Shown piece after piece: positions 49,560 to 61,768 of a stretch of 64,000 nucleotides of DNA. Every line of letters starts with the position of its first letter. Positions within the stretch are counted from its first letter, which is position 1. The notes under the pieces are model-generated. The model worked only from the letters and a program-made list of their open reading frames with translations. It made no database searches and had not been told where the DNA came from. This DNA is from Eriocheir sinensis (taxonomy: Eukaryota; Arthropoda; Malacostraca; Decapoda; Varunidae): contig NW_026110837.1 of NCBI RefSeq assembly GCF_024679095.1, positions 1-64,000 of the forward strand, read 5' to 3'. Made by a program: the position numbers and the translations under genes.

Positions 49560-50205
49560 ATAACTGTACTAGTTCACTAACTGACTGCAATACTAACTCT
49601 ACTAATTCACTAACTAACTGCAATACTAACTCTACTAATTCACTAACTAACTGCAATACTAACTCTACTAATTCACTAACTAACTGCAATACTAACTGTA
49701 CTAACTCACTAACTAACTGCAATACTAACTCTACTAATTCACTAACTAACTGCAATACTAACTGTACCAATTCACTAACTGACTGCAATACTAACTGTAC
49801 TAACTCACTAACTAACTGCAATGCTAACTTTACTAATTCACTAACTAACTGCAATACTAACTCTACTAATTCACTAACTAACTGCAATACTAACTCTACT
49901 AATTCACTAACTGACTGCAATACTAACTCTACTAATTTACTAACTAACTGCAATACTAACTCTACTAATGCACTAACACTGCAATACTAACTCTACTAAT
50001 CCACTAACTAACTGCAATACTAACTCTACTAATTCACTAACTAACTGCAATACTAACTGTACTAATTCACTGACTAACTGCAATACTAACTCTACTAATT
50101 CACTAACTAACTGCAATACTAACTCTACTAATTCTCTAACTAACTGCAATACTAACTCTACTAATTCTCTAACTAACTGTAATACTAACTGTCCTAATTC
50201 ACTAT
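49560..50205. repeat. 33-bp satellite-like array, about 19 copies
   Basis: The unit TGCAATACTAACTCTACTAA plus TTCACTAACTAAC repeats every 33 bp with single substitutions and a few short deletions. Because 33 is a multiple of three, minus-strand frames stay open and read as an LVLQLVSELVE repeat; I take this as a by-product. Confidence 0.93.
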
Positions 50206-50739
50206 TGTTTTAAGCAAACCACTCATTCCTATTTCTAACAAGTCATAAAGCAATGTCCACTAGATAACATAGACAACCCAGCAAGTTTTCAAAATACAAT
50301 CTTTCTTCCTTTTCTGCATTTCTTCCTATACCTACAAATACAACATAAACAATCCAGAACGTTTTCAAACACTTAAATTTCTTTCCCATTAACAGTCCTT
50401 CCTCTGCTTGCCGGCCCCCATCATCCCTCCCTTCCCCTCGGCGGCAGGCTGCTCCTTCACAAGTTCCCACTCTTCATCTTCGTGCTACATATCTTCCCAC
50501 GCCTGCCGGCCACCCTTAACCTTTTCTTCCCTTGGGCGGGCAGGATGCTCTTTTTCTCTATCCTTGCATACCCCCTTCCTACACGTGACTCTCCCCCGTG
50601 AGTGCTGTCCTTTCATCTTCCACCTTTGATTAGATAGTTAGTGTAGCTTGTCACAAACAGCCTCGTAGTGACCAGCAGGTCTGCTGTTGTTTGTCTTTCC
50701 TTTGTGTTTCTTTGTGTGACCTCTTCCCCTTGGCGGCAG
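50206..50739. other. 3' end of the large intron
   Basis: Pyrimidine-rich toward the end; acceptor AG at 50738-50739 after CCTCTTCCCCTTGGCGGCAG. Confidence 0.55.
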
Positions 50740-50939
50740 GCTGCTCCTCGCCGCTCGGCCTCACTACCGGCGACGTCCTGGACTGGCAGATCTCCGCCTC
50801 GTCGCTCTACCCGGCGACGTGGGACGCGGGCTGCCAGGTCAAGTACGCCCGCCTGCACCAGCCCAATGGCCGGGCGTGGTGTGCCGGCAGGAGGGCCGCC
50901 GGCGAGTGGGTCCTCGTGGATCTCGGTGTGCCGGCCAAG
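50740..50939 (+). CDS. Discoidin (F5/8 type C) domain exon, first half
   Basis: A 200-bp exon between a good acceptor (50738-50739) and a donor AAG|GTAAGA (50940). After completing a Gly codon with the previous exon's last base, it reads CSSPLGLTTGDVLDWQISAS, then YPATWDAGCQVKYARLHQPN, then AWCAGRRAAGEWVLVDLG. The opening Cys-x-x-PLG, the ISASS-type strand and the EWVLVDLG strand are hallmarks of F5/8-type C domains, which bind carbohydrate, lipid or protein partners at the cell surface. It ends in phase 0 and joins the exon at 52402. Possible family members are Caspr/neurexin-IV-like, DDR-like or secreted discoidin proteins; the window does not hold enough to choose. Confidence 0.88.
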
Positions 50940-51210
50940 GTAAGAATTAGTAGATTGACCCTTGACCCGGTAGCAGCGACGGGCCAAATTTGTGCCATGA
51001 TATAAACCCCTAAAAATAGATGATACGTAAACTGATCACAAATGCTTTGATATATATTATGAAATGATTTGTGTGAGTGATGATTTTTCTCATTTTTCTC
51101 GCTTAGAGGGACCATTAAGAAACATGATCCCCGCTGCTACCGGGTTGAGAGGAAATCCATATCCTGCCGCGTGTGCACTAGTGTCCTACAATCTGATGTG
51201 CCGCAGTTAA

Positions 51211-51490
51211 ATATATTTTTTTTATCTCTATTACCATTCTTGTTTTCGTTCACAGTATCAATAGCGTTTTACATTATTGCATCTATAGCAGGTATCGTAA
51301 ATTTAATTTTAGTTGGGTGCAGGTCTATTAAACTGTATCATGAAAGGCTGTCATTATATTTTATCTCTATTACCATTCTTGTTTTCGTTCACAGTATCAA
51401 TAGCGTAGTACATTATTGCATCTATAGCAGGTATCGTAAACTTAGTTGGGTGCAGGTCTATTAAAGTGTATCATGAAAGGCTGTCATTGT
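51211..51490. repeat. 139-bp tandem duplication in an intron
   Basis: TTTATCTCTATTACCATTCT starts at 51221 and 51360; both copies run to TATCATGAAAGGCTGTCATT with few changes. Confidence 0.93.
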
Positions 51491-52401
51491 TCTTTATTCA
51501 AATTTCCAGGTATAATAAACGAACCGGGCCGAAATATTTAATGCGCACGCTTGTATACCTGAATGGCGTCACTTATCCACTGAGATATAGAAACTGCAAT
51601 AATAAATGTCGGCCCAGGTGGGTTAAGCTTTTTGATTTATTGCCTCGTCTAGAACGTTTGTGGGTAGCAGTTGCCTCTTTCGCGGCGTCCAGGTGGTCAT
51701 GTTTTTGAGGAGAAACTGTAACCTTGCCGAGTCACCTGCCGTAAAGGGGAACAAAAAAGCGTCGTCTCTGTTAACCGTGGTCAAGGATTACATGGTGCTG
51801 CTATGAGTCAGCAGAAAGCTTGCCTCGTGTACACGCTTGTCTCGCTTCCCACTCGGCGGCCGCGAACACCAGAAGCCACTCGACGAGGGGTTGGGCGTCC
51901 GCTTCCAATTCTTTGTGTTGGGAAAAAAAAAAGATCGGGCTTCAAAATTTACTAATGTTTCTCAGATACGCTTGCTGCTTTCTAGTTCTGACGCCTGCAG
52001 TGTTAGCTCTTTCTGCGCTGGCTTTGTCGCTGGGCAGAGAAATGTTGCTTGCCTGTGGCTGCATATTATCTAAACTGATAGCCATAAGTATCCTCAAACT
52101 CGAATACCCCCAAAATTTTAGCAACTCTAACTTTTCTAAATTGTTTAAAACCACACGACGTTAAATGACTTTTAGGAATATTATATTGTTCAAAGACCGC
52201 TGAAAATTTACGCAACTTTAATGAAGCAATATTTTTAGCAGTTTCTCTGATCGTCATATACTGCTGTCTTGAAATGTTTCAGGTAGGACAGAGTTTCACT
52301 TTCGTTCATTTTTCCTTTCCCTTTTTCAGTGTCGCATCGAAATGTATCCTTGTTCAGTTTGACCATGGCTGCCACTGAGTCTGTTCTTCCACTCTCTGTA
52401 G
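51491..52401. other. Intron sequence between discoidin exons
   Basis: Rest of the 1.46-kb intron. Acceptor AG at 52400-52401 after CCACTCTCTGTAG. No other feature is supported. Confidence 0.55.
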
Positions 52402-52524
52402 GTGACCGGCCTCCTAACGCAGGGCAAAGGGGACGACGAGGAGTGGGTGACGTCCTTGGAGCTTTCCTACTCCCTAGACGCCTACCACTGGCACTTCGCT
52501 CGAGACATCTACAACAACAAAAAG
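52402..52524 (+). CDS. Discoidin (F5/8 type C) domain exon, middle part
   Basis: A 123-bp exon (41 codons, phase 0 at both ends) with acceptor TGTAG| and donor AAAAG|GTAAGT. It reads VTGLLTQGKGDDEEWVTSLE, then LSYSLDAYHWHFARDIYNNK. The TQG..., EWVTS and SYS...W pattern continues the F5/8 C fold exactly where the previous exon leaves off. The expected last third of the domain, a GN...RF segment and the closing Cys, is not found in the remaining 11 kb, so the next exon probably lies beyond the window. Confidence 0.88.
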
Positions 52525-52784
52525 GTAAGTGTGTATTCGCTCATAGTTGGGTTGGTGTGCGTTGTTTGGTATGTGGCGTCACTGAGCAGCCTCCCCTGAC
52601 CCGCAGCCATTCGTCCGAGACAAGAACACAGACTGACGCACCCCAAGGATACTGTTCTGGCGAGGGGGGAATGTTGTCATGCCTGGCTGCTCATGGGCCG
52701 CCGCGTACAGCACATGGGCCGGCCCTGAGCCAGGCTAGATGTAGATTTGGTAATCTTTTGCGACAATGTCCGTCCGTGCGGGCG

Positions 52785-52847
<63 letters not shown>

Positions 52848-53236
52848 CGTGGTGGTGGTTGTGGTGGTGATGGTGGTGCTCATGTTGAGTGCGAGGCGGG
52901 GGGAGCGGTCGGGCTCTTGCTTCGACCAACCTTTGCTGGTGCCGCATGGGGGAAAGCTTGGTCCCTGAGCAGCAAAGTGTCTAAAGGCCCATTTTGCAGC
53001 CATAGATGTAATCTCCTCAGGCGGACAGGTCAGGCCTTGAACTTAGCATGATGTCCCTCTTCAGAGCTTGGTTTCTGGCACCCAGTTTTCACCAGCCTTC
53101 CAGGGCCTTACGCCACGTATGGGCATATGGGTATATACAGTACCTGCATATACCCGTATACCTGACGACATAAGTGCAGTTGAAGCACCGCAGAGGCTCC
53201 GGGTTAGTCTCCTGACGGAGAATGTACTTTAAAAGC
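52525..53236. other. Intron, (CA)n tract, no further exon seen
   Basis: (CA)n at 52789-52846, followed by GGT-rich sequence. No F5/8 C continuation was found. Confidence 0.55.
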
Positions 53237-53541
53237 CTAAGTCAAAGGACTATGGGAGGGAATCTCCAGCTGGAACGTCACCTCCGCCTGCCCCATTGGC
53301 TCTGAGTGACATTGACCTGCCTTGTACGTACACCTCAGTGCGAAGCTGACGAACGGGTCCTCCAAGATGGGGTCAAGGGACTGGTGCCGGGATACCGTAA
53401 AACTACGTCCCGAGACCTGCCCTCCTCCTCATAAGGGTTGATGGCCAACTGATTCTCCCTCGCCAAACGAGCGAGGGAGAAGGCGGTCTCCTCGTCAAGG
53501 GTTTTGATAAGACCGAACCAAATTGCTTCTGCATCCTGATC
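53237..53541 (-). pseudogene. Unrecognised decayed coding-like region
   Basis: Minus-strand frames read ETAFSLARLARENQLAINPY and RSRDVVLRYPGTSPLTP, then in a shifted frame ILEDPFVSFALRCTYKAGQC and AEVTFQLEIPS, ending in TAG at 53237. Composition is protein-like and a single shift near 53360 joins them. It may be a transposon ORF1 piece or a lineage-specific gene fragment. I do not recognise the family. Confidence 0.3.
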
Positions 53542-54135
53542 TGTGAATGTTTGAACATTCCCTCTTCAGCCTTCGATGCTGTCATCGTAGCGGTAGCAGA
53601 CTATCTGATAGACCCAGTAATCGGATGCAGGTCCTGGCGGCAAAGCGCGGTGGTGTCCCTCTCGAGGCGGGTTCAGTCCTCTTATTTTTCGACAAGAGGG
53701 AAGAGGTTGAGGTGCATCCATGGGGCGCCGCGGGCCACGGAGCGGCAGGAAAGGGGGAGGGCTTGTGTCCGCGCTTTATCGTGTTTTATCTGTTACCTCT
53801 TACCTATCTTGCTATTAAAATAACCACTCAACTCTAACGACTCGCTGGAAATGATGATCTTCTTGATTAGTAACGGTAAGATACATCACGCTGGCAGGGA
53901 TGGGCATTGTATTCATACCTCTTCTGTTCCTAAAATTATCGTATGAAATGAACGTTGCTAACTGTAAATATCGCCTGTCCGATTTCATAATACATGTTAT
54001 GGTGTAGAATTTACTTTCTTAGGTGGCTGCAGGTAGGTGAACGAGAGTTACTTTTGCAGGGACGTCTGGTCATTCGGCCTCTAGCGAGATAGGGTGGGGT
54101 GGGGCGCCTCTCTGCACCTTTTTTGCCTTTCCTGT
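53542..54135. other. No gene seen
   Basis: Unassigned sequence. Frames at 53547-53837 have no motif. Confidence 0.45.
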
Positions 54136-54400
54136 TTTGTTGGCGGCAGTTATCTGTGTGTTGATGCTCAATGGTTCCTCTTCTTGGCCGTGGTATTTGT
54201 TTTGTTGGCGGCAGTTATCTGTGTGTTGATGCTCAATGGTTCCTCTTCTTGGCCGTGGTATTTGTTTTGTTGGCGGCAGTTATCTGTGTGTTGAAGCTCA
54301 ATGGTTCCTCTTCTTGGCCGTGGTATTTGTTTTGTTGGCGGCAGTTATCTGTGTGTTCAAGCTCAATGGTTCCTCTTCTTGGCCGTGGTATTTGCTCTGG
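54136..54400. repeat. 65-bp minisatellite, about 4 copies
   Basis: ATGGTTCCTCTTCTTGGCCG starts at 54171, 54236, 54301 and 54366; GTTGGCGGCAGTTATCTGTG starts at 54139 and then every 65 bp. Confidence 0.95.
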
Positions 54401-54704
54401 GGCCTCCAGCAGGATGGGTCAAGTGGCGCCTCTCCCGCAACTTGCTGTAGGCGACCCTGGAGTGACTTTGATTTGTATGATGCACCGCGTAATGATAATC
54501 TTAAGAATTAAATTGCTTTCAAGATTCATCCGATTAGCTCCTACATGAAGTAGTTGATGTATAGAAGCTCCAAAAACGACTTGCTTAGCGCGAAGGATCT
54601 CGGTCGTGTACAAATTGCTCGTCTCGATGCAACTCATTAATTTAATAAGATCTCAGTCAACCACGTATTTGGCTCCTAATCGATGCTCAGTCAGTCATCC
54701 AGTG

Positions 54705-54705
<1 letters not shown>

Positions 54706-54796
<91 letters not shown>
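54706..54796. repeat. (GT)n microsatellite
   Basis: About 91 bp of GT. Confidence 0.98.
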
Positions 54797-54798
<2 letters not shown>

Positions 54799-57122
54799 AT
54801 GAGTTATTAGTTTTATATTACAAAATAAGCAAAAATATTTTTTTTTTCTCGTAATCAGCAAGTTTTTTTTTTCAAGCACAGATGCACTATTTTCAAGGTA
54901 GGAGTTTCATCTGTACAAATAGTTTTCCCATTACTGATATAATTCCCTGAAGAAGCCGTGGTATTGCGACACGGATGGCACAAACGAATTGGAAGATTTG
55001 GCAAATGTTCAATACCATTTACTCGTCCCTGGGTAGCCGTGGCAGCACATTTTGACCAACTGTAACACTTCGTGAAGACTTAGAAAAATGTTTTAAAAAT
55101 TGATGTAAATGAAGTGTTATGCAACAGTTCCAGGGTCGCCTCTAATTTTCCGTGGTGGAGTCTGTGCCGCGGGGGAAGGGTAACGAGAAGAAACATACTG
55201 TTACTTATATTCTTGTCCCCTCACACTTCTAGGATATTATAAAGAAAAAAAATTAAGTATCGAAATTAATGTTTGACTCCACTTTTGCTGCTACTGCCAT
55301 AAGAGGGAACATTAAGGTTTGTTAGCTCGGTAGAAGGTCCAAGCCTCAGTGAAGGTCAGGACAGGGAGAGGCAGGTAGCGAGGCGTGTTAAATTGCGGCC
55401 TGTCATCCACGGCTATAGCTCCTCTCCGTCTCCTAAATGGTGTTGGCGTGACTTGCGTCACAACCCCTTAACATCCGGGCTCCAGGACCTCGTTTTTTGC
55501 AGGGTTCACCAGAAACGTACATCGGCCACTGCGCTCATATATACTGCTCAACTACTTACCTCCTGAGTCATCCCAGCAGCGGCAACACGTAGGGCCAGTA
55601 GTACAGTCCAATACACAAGTTTGTAAGCTCCCCAACCAAACACAAAATGCTGTAAAAGTTCCCTGTAGTATATAGTGTTTGGCGTTGATATTAAGGAAGG
55701 AGACTTTAGAAAACCACACATCAGGAAATCTCATTATTAGTATTTGGTATTGAGTAGAAATAACGCATCATTGTGGAGAACAGAGTTTGGTTCGGGCGCT
55801 TCAATGACTCCGTGCTGGAGTGTCGAACCGGCCCGTAGTTACCAGCTCCCTCCTGTGCGTCTGTTTATCAATACACATCAACCTATCATCGCTCGAGTTG
55901 TCTTTAGGATGCATAGTAGACCATCGTATACAAATTATTAGAAAATTCTGAACGACTTAAAGTCATTTAAATTTATACTTAATTATGTAGCGTGCCATTT
56001 TTGGTGAACGTTGAATAAACCTCATAAGAGTGGCGTAGGGGGCAACATTTATAAAGCGTTTGATGCCCCAGTCCTCCGGCACAGTGATGGAGGGCGAGGG
56101 AGGGGCAGAATGAGGGTGGGCGGGGCAGCGGCGGCTCGTGGGGCTGTGTACCTGGAATCGGGGGTAACAAGACGGCCTCCTCAGCAGCCGGGTGAAGGGG
56201 CTGGGGGGGGGGGGGGGTTCTCCTTGTGGAGTGTGGCTGGTGAGGCTGAGGCTGCTTTTGTCTTTTTCACTGGCTTCTTTCCATGTCTCAGTTTGTAGTA
56301 GGTTTCGTGATATACTTAACTCGTATATTCCTTAATGCATGTAATGTTGCGCCAATTTGAAAGAATATTTCGTCAGCAGATGCGAAAAAATATTGATTAT
56401 TTTAATACAATGTAAAGAACATGCCTTGCTTTCACGAGAAGAATGGAGGGGCTAGTTGCCTGCTCTCTATATATTGGTTTATCAATGAAGAATGTCAGCA
56501 AAGGGCTACTTAAGCACCATTAAGAGTATTTCCATATTATAGGAGGGTATAACAAATCTCCCCGAGACCTTCAGTGACGAGCCTGTAAGAAAGCTTTGTA
56601 CACACCTGCGTACCTGCTTCTGATGCTTCATAAAAACACATTGTTTTATTCATAGAAACATTTTCTGAGAACCACGCGGCAAACTTACATTTTACTTATT
56701 CTCGTGCACTAAACACCATGACTAAACTTTTGTAGGAATAATTCAGCTGCGTGGAGAAGGAAAGAGGAGCTTCAAAGTAAAGCTTGCAGGTTTGGGTTGT
56801 CCTGTTTGTATTTTTTATAACAATTATCGGTTTATCGTTTAGTATCAAGTACAGGGTCTAGTGCAACTATAAACACTGCTGTGCTCAGTGCGTCAGTGGG
56901 TGGGGATGTACCGCGCAGTCCTTGGCCCTGATAGGCTCAGCCGCTACCTGCATGCAAAGCTATGGCGGAAAAGGCTGCGCTGAGAGCCCCACTTCTAAAG
57001 GTTTCTTGCTCGACGACACAAGGTATTCCCACTTGCATGGAGACATTACCGCGTTAAAAACAACGAATATGTTGTTCTGTGCTCAAAACGAGTATCGATC
57101 GCATGATCAGACCATGGTGAAT

Positions 57123-57123
<1 letters not shown>
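54797..57123. other. No gene seen
   Basis: About 2.3 kb without supported coding sequence. A G-run lies at 56197-56217. Confidence 0.45.

Positions 57124-57179
<56 letters not shown>
57124..57179. repeat. (CA)n microsatellite
   Basis: About 56 bp of CA. Confidence 0.98.
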
Positions 57180-57181
<2 letters not shown>

Positions 57182-58106
57182 TCGTCTTACATACGGGCAT
57201 CTAGTGAAGTCTTGACTTTCGCGAGCAGACTTTGGGCTGTCAGGGAGGGGCGGCGCTGCGTGGCTGTGGTGCCATCACCACTCCTCAGACCGTTCAGCAC
57301 AGTCTGGTATCGAGGTTTAGAATGGATATATAATTATATAGTGCAGTTTTTAAAGGAATATGGCGCTGTGGCTCGACGCCTTTTCTTTCGTATTATTGAA
57401 GGAAAGCATTTTGGGATAATGTTGTAAAAAGAGATTGCATAGGGTCAATAGGACAAAATAGCTTTCATAATTAAAAGAAATATATAAAAAAAAGTCATGG
57501 AAAAAAAATCCACATGTTCGATGATTTATTTGTTAGGAATATTTAAAACTACATGGCACAACAAGCCTGACCCAGTCCATTTCGAGGGTCTCCTCTCCGG
57601 GCACGGACTCGACCCTGGACTGTTACTGAGCAGTGAAAGCTGCCCCCAGTACCTCACCTCGGGTCCGGGAGTGCCTGGCGGTCCGCTGGAACGTTAATCT
57701 CCCGGCAAACCAGATCCGGACACGTTGATTAAAAGTAAGAAGATAGGCAGTCTACATGTAGCGTTAGACTGATAAGCTGTGTAATAACTGAAATCATTGG
57801 GGAAGTTCATTAACAATATTAGTAGTTATAGACTCTTTAATCCTCCTTTCTTATTGGACACGGAGATAATATTGAACGCTTGGGAAACTCCTTGGAAGAG
57901 TTACTGATGCACAAAACCCGCCGCACCGGATTCCAGGACGCAGCTACGGGGTGTTTAAACATCTCGGACACTTAAGTGGTAGTGTGATATGAGTTGTCTC
58001 TCGGCGGTAAGATGGACGTCTTGAGGGGGCAGAAAGTGGGCAGAAAGGATGGAAAGCGAAACTGCATGACCGTCGACACTCCTAGAGAAAGTTTGCAAGA
58101 ATGGAG
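57180..58106. other. No gene seen
   Basis: Short frames only. Confidence 0.45.
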
Positions 58107-58116
58107 TTGTGTGTGT

Positions 58117-58179
<63 letters not shown>
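58107..58179. repeat. (GT)n microsatellite
   Basis: About 73 bp of GT with one AT interruption, followed by GAGAGAGG. Confidence 0.97.
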
Positions 58180-58180
<1 letters not shown>

Positions 58181-58317
58181 AGAGAGGGAGAGAGAGTCAG
58201 AAAAATGTAAATATAAAACCGGAGATAAGTCTGCAGATGGCATGTCTTGGCTGTCACTCACGACGGAGGATAAGTGTTTGAATATTACATTGTAGACCCG
58301 AAGAGCTCTGCAATACA

Positions 58318-58375
58318 TCCTCCTCTTCCTCCTCCTCCTCCTCCTCCTCTTCCTCCTCCATCTCTCCCCCTCCTC
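58318..58375. repeat. (CCT)n trinucleotide tract
   Basis: CCT/CTT triplets, about 58 bp. Confidence 0.9.
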
Positions 58376-58762
58376 CTTACGTTTACAAAAGACGTTTGAG
58401 GTTCCGTAAAGCGCTTGGAGTCGAGGCTAATAGTCGATTGAGGAGAGGCTGTCGGGTGTTCTTAACCAGACAGTGTTCAGCGGCGTGTGGGGGCAGGAGG
58501 CGGCGGCGGCAAGGCAAGGCGTTAAACATTCTTCAGATTTTACTTATCATCTCTGTGTATTCTCCCTTTGTATGGTCTTTGTTTATTTTTCCTTCCCCTC
58601 CCATGAGCATCCCTTCCCTCCGTTCTGTTAAATACCTCCATTCTTTACACTACATATTTCCCCTCTCTCCTAAACTTTACCTCCATCTCTTCGCTTTCTT
58701 AAGTCTAGGGAAGGGCAGGGACCGTGTGGGTTGTGCCGCAGACGTTGACGGGGGCTAAAAGG

Positions 58763-58799
58763 CTAACCTAACCTAACCTAACCTAACCTAACCTAACCT
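58763..58799. repeat. Interstitial telomere-type repeat, (CTAAC)n
   Basis: About seven uninterrupted CTAAC units, i.e. TTAGG on the other strand, the common arthropod telomere motif. Confidence 0.93.
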
Positions 58800-59253
58800 T
58801 CTATAGATCTTGATCCCCGTTGTTCCTTATACGAAGGGAAGTTAACGGGCGGAGCTACTGTTGACGATTTTTTACTTTGTGACGACATCCGGGAGACAGG
58901 TAAATCATGTTCAAGGTGACTTATTAGTGGGCAGGAATGATGTAGTGAGGTCAGGCGTGAGGGCCCAGAGGTGTTTCGATTTTCTGCCCATTTTCTTTTC
59001 TGGCTTTTTCGGGTTTAGCAAAAACAGAAAATGAGAGCAGTTAGACCGAATAGGTTGTCATAGGCTTGTTTTGTGCTGGTTCTTGTCAGAGATATTTGGG
59101 TATCGAGAATAAGACTAAGGCTGGGTATGTTTAGCGTGTTTGGCTCATCAAGAGATACTGCCACTGAGTGCTACTTGGTGCGTCCGTGACAGTGTCTTAT
59201 GGTACTTAGGATCGAAGCCACATTCATGGTCTTATTGGGAACATCACCTCAAA
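58800..59253. other. No gene seen
   Basis: Unassigned sequence. Confidence 0.45.
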
Positions 59254-59475
59254 CACTTATAGGTTGGTATTACAAGACACTTTGCCATCTCACATCACCT
59301 ATTTCTAAAGGTCAAAGAGGGGATCAATCGGGCTCTAATGAGTGTTTCCTTAGCTTCACGGTACAGAAGAAGGGTCAGACTACCACCAGGGTCATAAAAC
59401 TACTCCTGGAAATGCCACAAACTCCTACGAAAAGCCTTGTCAAATATGTGAACTTGGGCGACGAAATGTTTAGCA
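59254..59475 (+). repeat. Dispersed repeat family 2, most complete copy
   Basis: GGTTGGTATTACAAGACACT, AAAGGTCAAAGAGGGGATC, GGCTCTAATGAGTGTTTCC, CGGTACAGAAGAAGGGTCAG, CATAAAACTACTCCTGG, CAAATATGTGAACTTGGGCG. Confidence 0.8.
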
Positions 59476-59530
59476 ATACAAACCTAAGTTAAACTCTCCC
59501 CTTTGGAAATATAGAACACCACCGACTGTA

Positions 59531-59645
59531 CATCATCATCATCATCATCATCATCACCACCATCACCATCATCTTAGCCTTTACTCGTCCACAGCAGAAC
59601 AAAGGCTATTCCCAGCGTTCTCTAGCTACAACAGTGAAGCAAGCA
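59531..59645 (-). mobile_element. Probable 3' end of a non-LTR element with (ATG)n tail
   Basis: (ATC)n at 59531-59572 is followed by TTAGCCTTTACTCGTCCAC and AACAAAGGCTATTCCCAGC. On the minus strand this looks like the 3' untranslated region of RTE-like elements ending in an ATG microsatellite, a pattern known from many arthropods. Only the tail is present. Confidence 0.5.
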
Positions 59646-59704
59646 GCACCAGCACCTACACTAAATACACTGTAGTTCATGAAGAAATACCTCCACCTCC
59701 ACCA

Positions 59705-60030
59705 CTTAACACTACACACAGGTTGAAGAGGAAACATCACCTCCATTATAATACAGGAACACCGCCACCACTTAAACACTACACACAGGTTGAAGAGGAA
59801 ACATCACCTCCATTATAATACAGGAACACCGCCACCACTTAAACACTACACACAGGTTGAAGAGGAAACATCACCTCCATTATAATACAGGAACACCGCC
59901 ACCACTTAAACACTACACACAGGTTGAAGAGGAAACATCACCTCCATTATAATACAGGAACACCGCCACCACTTAAACACTACACAGGTTGAAGAGGAAA
60001 CATCACCTCCATTATAATACAGGAACCACA
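59705..60030. repeat. 67-bp minisatellite, about 5 copies
   Basis: GGTTGAAGAGGAAACATCAC starts at 59721, 59788, 59855, 59922 and 59987, the last with a 2-bp shorter spacing. Confidence 0.95.
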
Positions 60031-60790
60031 CCACTTACGTCACACTGGTTGCAGGAGTAGCGCCATCACTTGCCGCAGTGCACCATAATTACACACGGGA
60101 CGCCACAGCCTACGCCACTCAAGCTGAACGCCGTACACCACCACAGCTACACCATGACAGTTAATTAGAAAGTGCTACCTGGATCCACCTCATTCATTAA
60201 ACAGGTAACTTCCACTAACACCGCACGAGAACTTTTCTTATTTCCCCAATGAGCTGTACGCATGCAATATATGGTCAGTCTAACAATTATGAGTCTATCT
60301 ACCTGTCGTATTGTGCCGTTACTGTCAATAAGCTTTAAATGTTGCCTGTAACGTAAGCTCTGGCGCAGGAGGAACTTATTATCTGCACTTCTTTCGTTGC
60401 GCAGAGGACGTAACATGCGTCCTGGAAAGATCCGCCCACACTCACCCACCCACACGGAGAAAGACGTCGCACCTACAAAATTAATAGTGGGTACTGCGCG
60501 GCGACACAACACGTCTGCAATCTTGAACCCATTCATTCCTATTTTAATGTACTTTGACCTTCAATCCGAGAAGGTATACTTGCAATACATATACTTTCAC
60601 TGCCAGATAAATGCTACTCTCGTAATAATATACTTTGACCCATGAATTCGAGAGTTAATAGAACTGTCGAGGAGCTTAAATCTATCTAAAAAGGAGTGAA
60701 GGTTATGCAAGAGGCAATTATCTAAGCGTCTCTTTCTCGTGCACAGTTCCTTTTAGTCACATCCACTTCATACCTTTTCTTGATTTTATG
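60031..60790. other. No gene seen
   Basis: Unassigned sequence. Confidence 0.45.
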
Positions 60791-61560
60791 AGCTCGAAAA
60801 GGAGGTTGCAGGTCAAAGGGGCGGGAGCAAGGAACGGAGTGAGAAGGGCGTTAGTAGAGGAAAAAAAGGTGAAGTGCAAAAGGAAGAAATGAGAGAGACA
60901 GGAGGAGATAAATGGAGGGATTTTGACAAGGAGGAAAGTGTTGGTAGAGGAAGAAAAGGTGAAGGTTAATAGGAAAAGAGGAAAGAGACAGGGGGAGAAG
61001 ATAAGAGGGATGCAGACAAGCAGAAGGGTTTTAGAAGCGTAAGGGAATGATGATAATGGGAAAAATAAGACGATAGAAGGAGGAGGAGGAGGAGAAGGAG
61101 GAAGAAAAGAAACAGAAAGAAAAAGAAAACAAAGAGAATGAAAGAAAAAGAGAGAGGAGAAAGAGAAAGAAAAAGAAAGTGAGGAAGAGAAAAAAAGAAA
61201 AAGTGAGAGTAAGAGGAAGAGGAAGTGGAGATGGAGGAGGAGAAGGAGGAAAAGAAACAGAAAGAAAAAGAAAACAAAGAGATGAAGGAAAAAGAGAGAG
61301 GAGAAAGAGAAAGAAAAATAAAATGAGGAAGAGAAAAAAATAGAGAAGTGAGAAAGAGGAAAAGGAAGAGGAAGTGGAGATGGAGGAGGAGCAGGAAGAA
61401 AAAAAACAAAGAAAAAAATAAAATTAAGGAAAAAGAGAGAGGAGAAAGAGAAAGAAAAAGAAAATGAGGACGAGAAAACAAAGAAAAAGAGAGAAAGAGG
61501 AAGAGGAAGAGGAGGAAGTGGAGATGGAGGTGACGGTGGTGGTTGAGGGAGAAGAGGAAG
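60791..61560. repeat. Purine-rich (GA/GGA/AAG) low-complexity tract
   Basis: Strongly purine on the plus strand. AAAGAGAGAGGAGAAAGAG-type blocks recur about every 150 bp (near 61145, 61290, 61430). The minus-strand frame of 171 codons is only Phe/Leu/Ser-rich low complexity. Confidence 0.9.
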
Positions 61561-61614
61561 GGATGCGAGACAGTACGGCAGACGCGAACGAGATAATTAG
61601 AGAGATACAGGTGT

Positions 61615-61768
61615 TGGCGCCACTATAAACACTCGCCTGCGCCAGAACGGGCTGGGCCGACCATCAGGCCCCACCTGGAAGAAGCCTTGGGCCGACCATC
61701 AGGCCCCACCGGGAAGATGCCTACCGGCGCAATAGGCAACAACGTAAAAAAAAAAAAAAAAAAAAAAA
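61615..61768 (+). mobile_element. SINE family B, 3' part
   Basis: GGCGCCACTATAAACACTCG, two CCGACCATCAGGCCCCACC modules (61658 and 61691), CCTACCGGCGCAATAGGC, then a run of more than 20 A (61747-61768). Confidence 0.9.

Noticed and set aside
49528..49953. 141-codon minus-strand frame with an LVLQLVSELVE repeat
   Set aside because: It is the translation of a 33-bp satellite array whose period happens to be a multiple of three. No start context, splice sites or non-repeat coding sequence accompany it.
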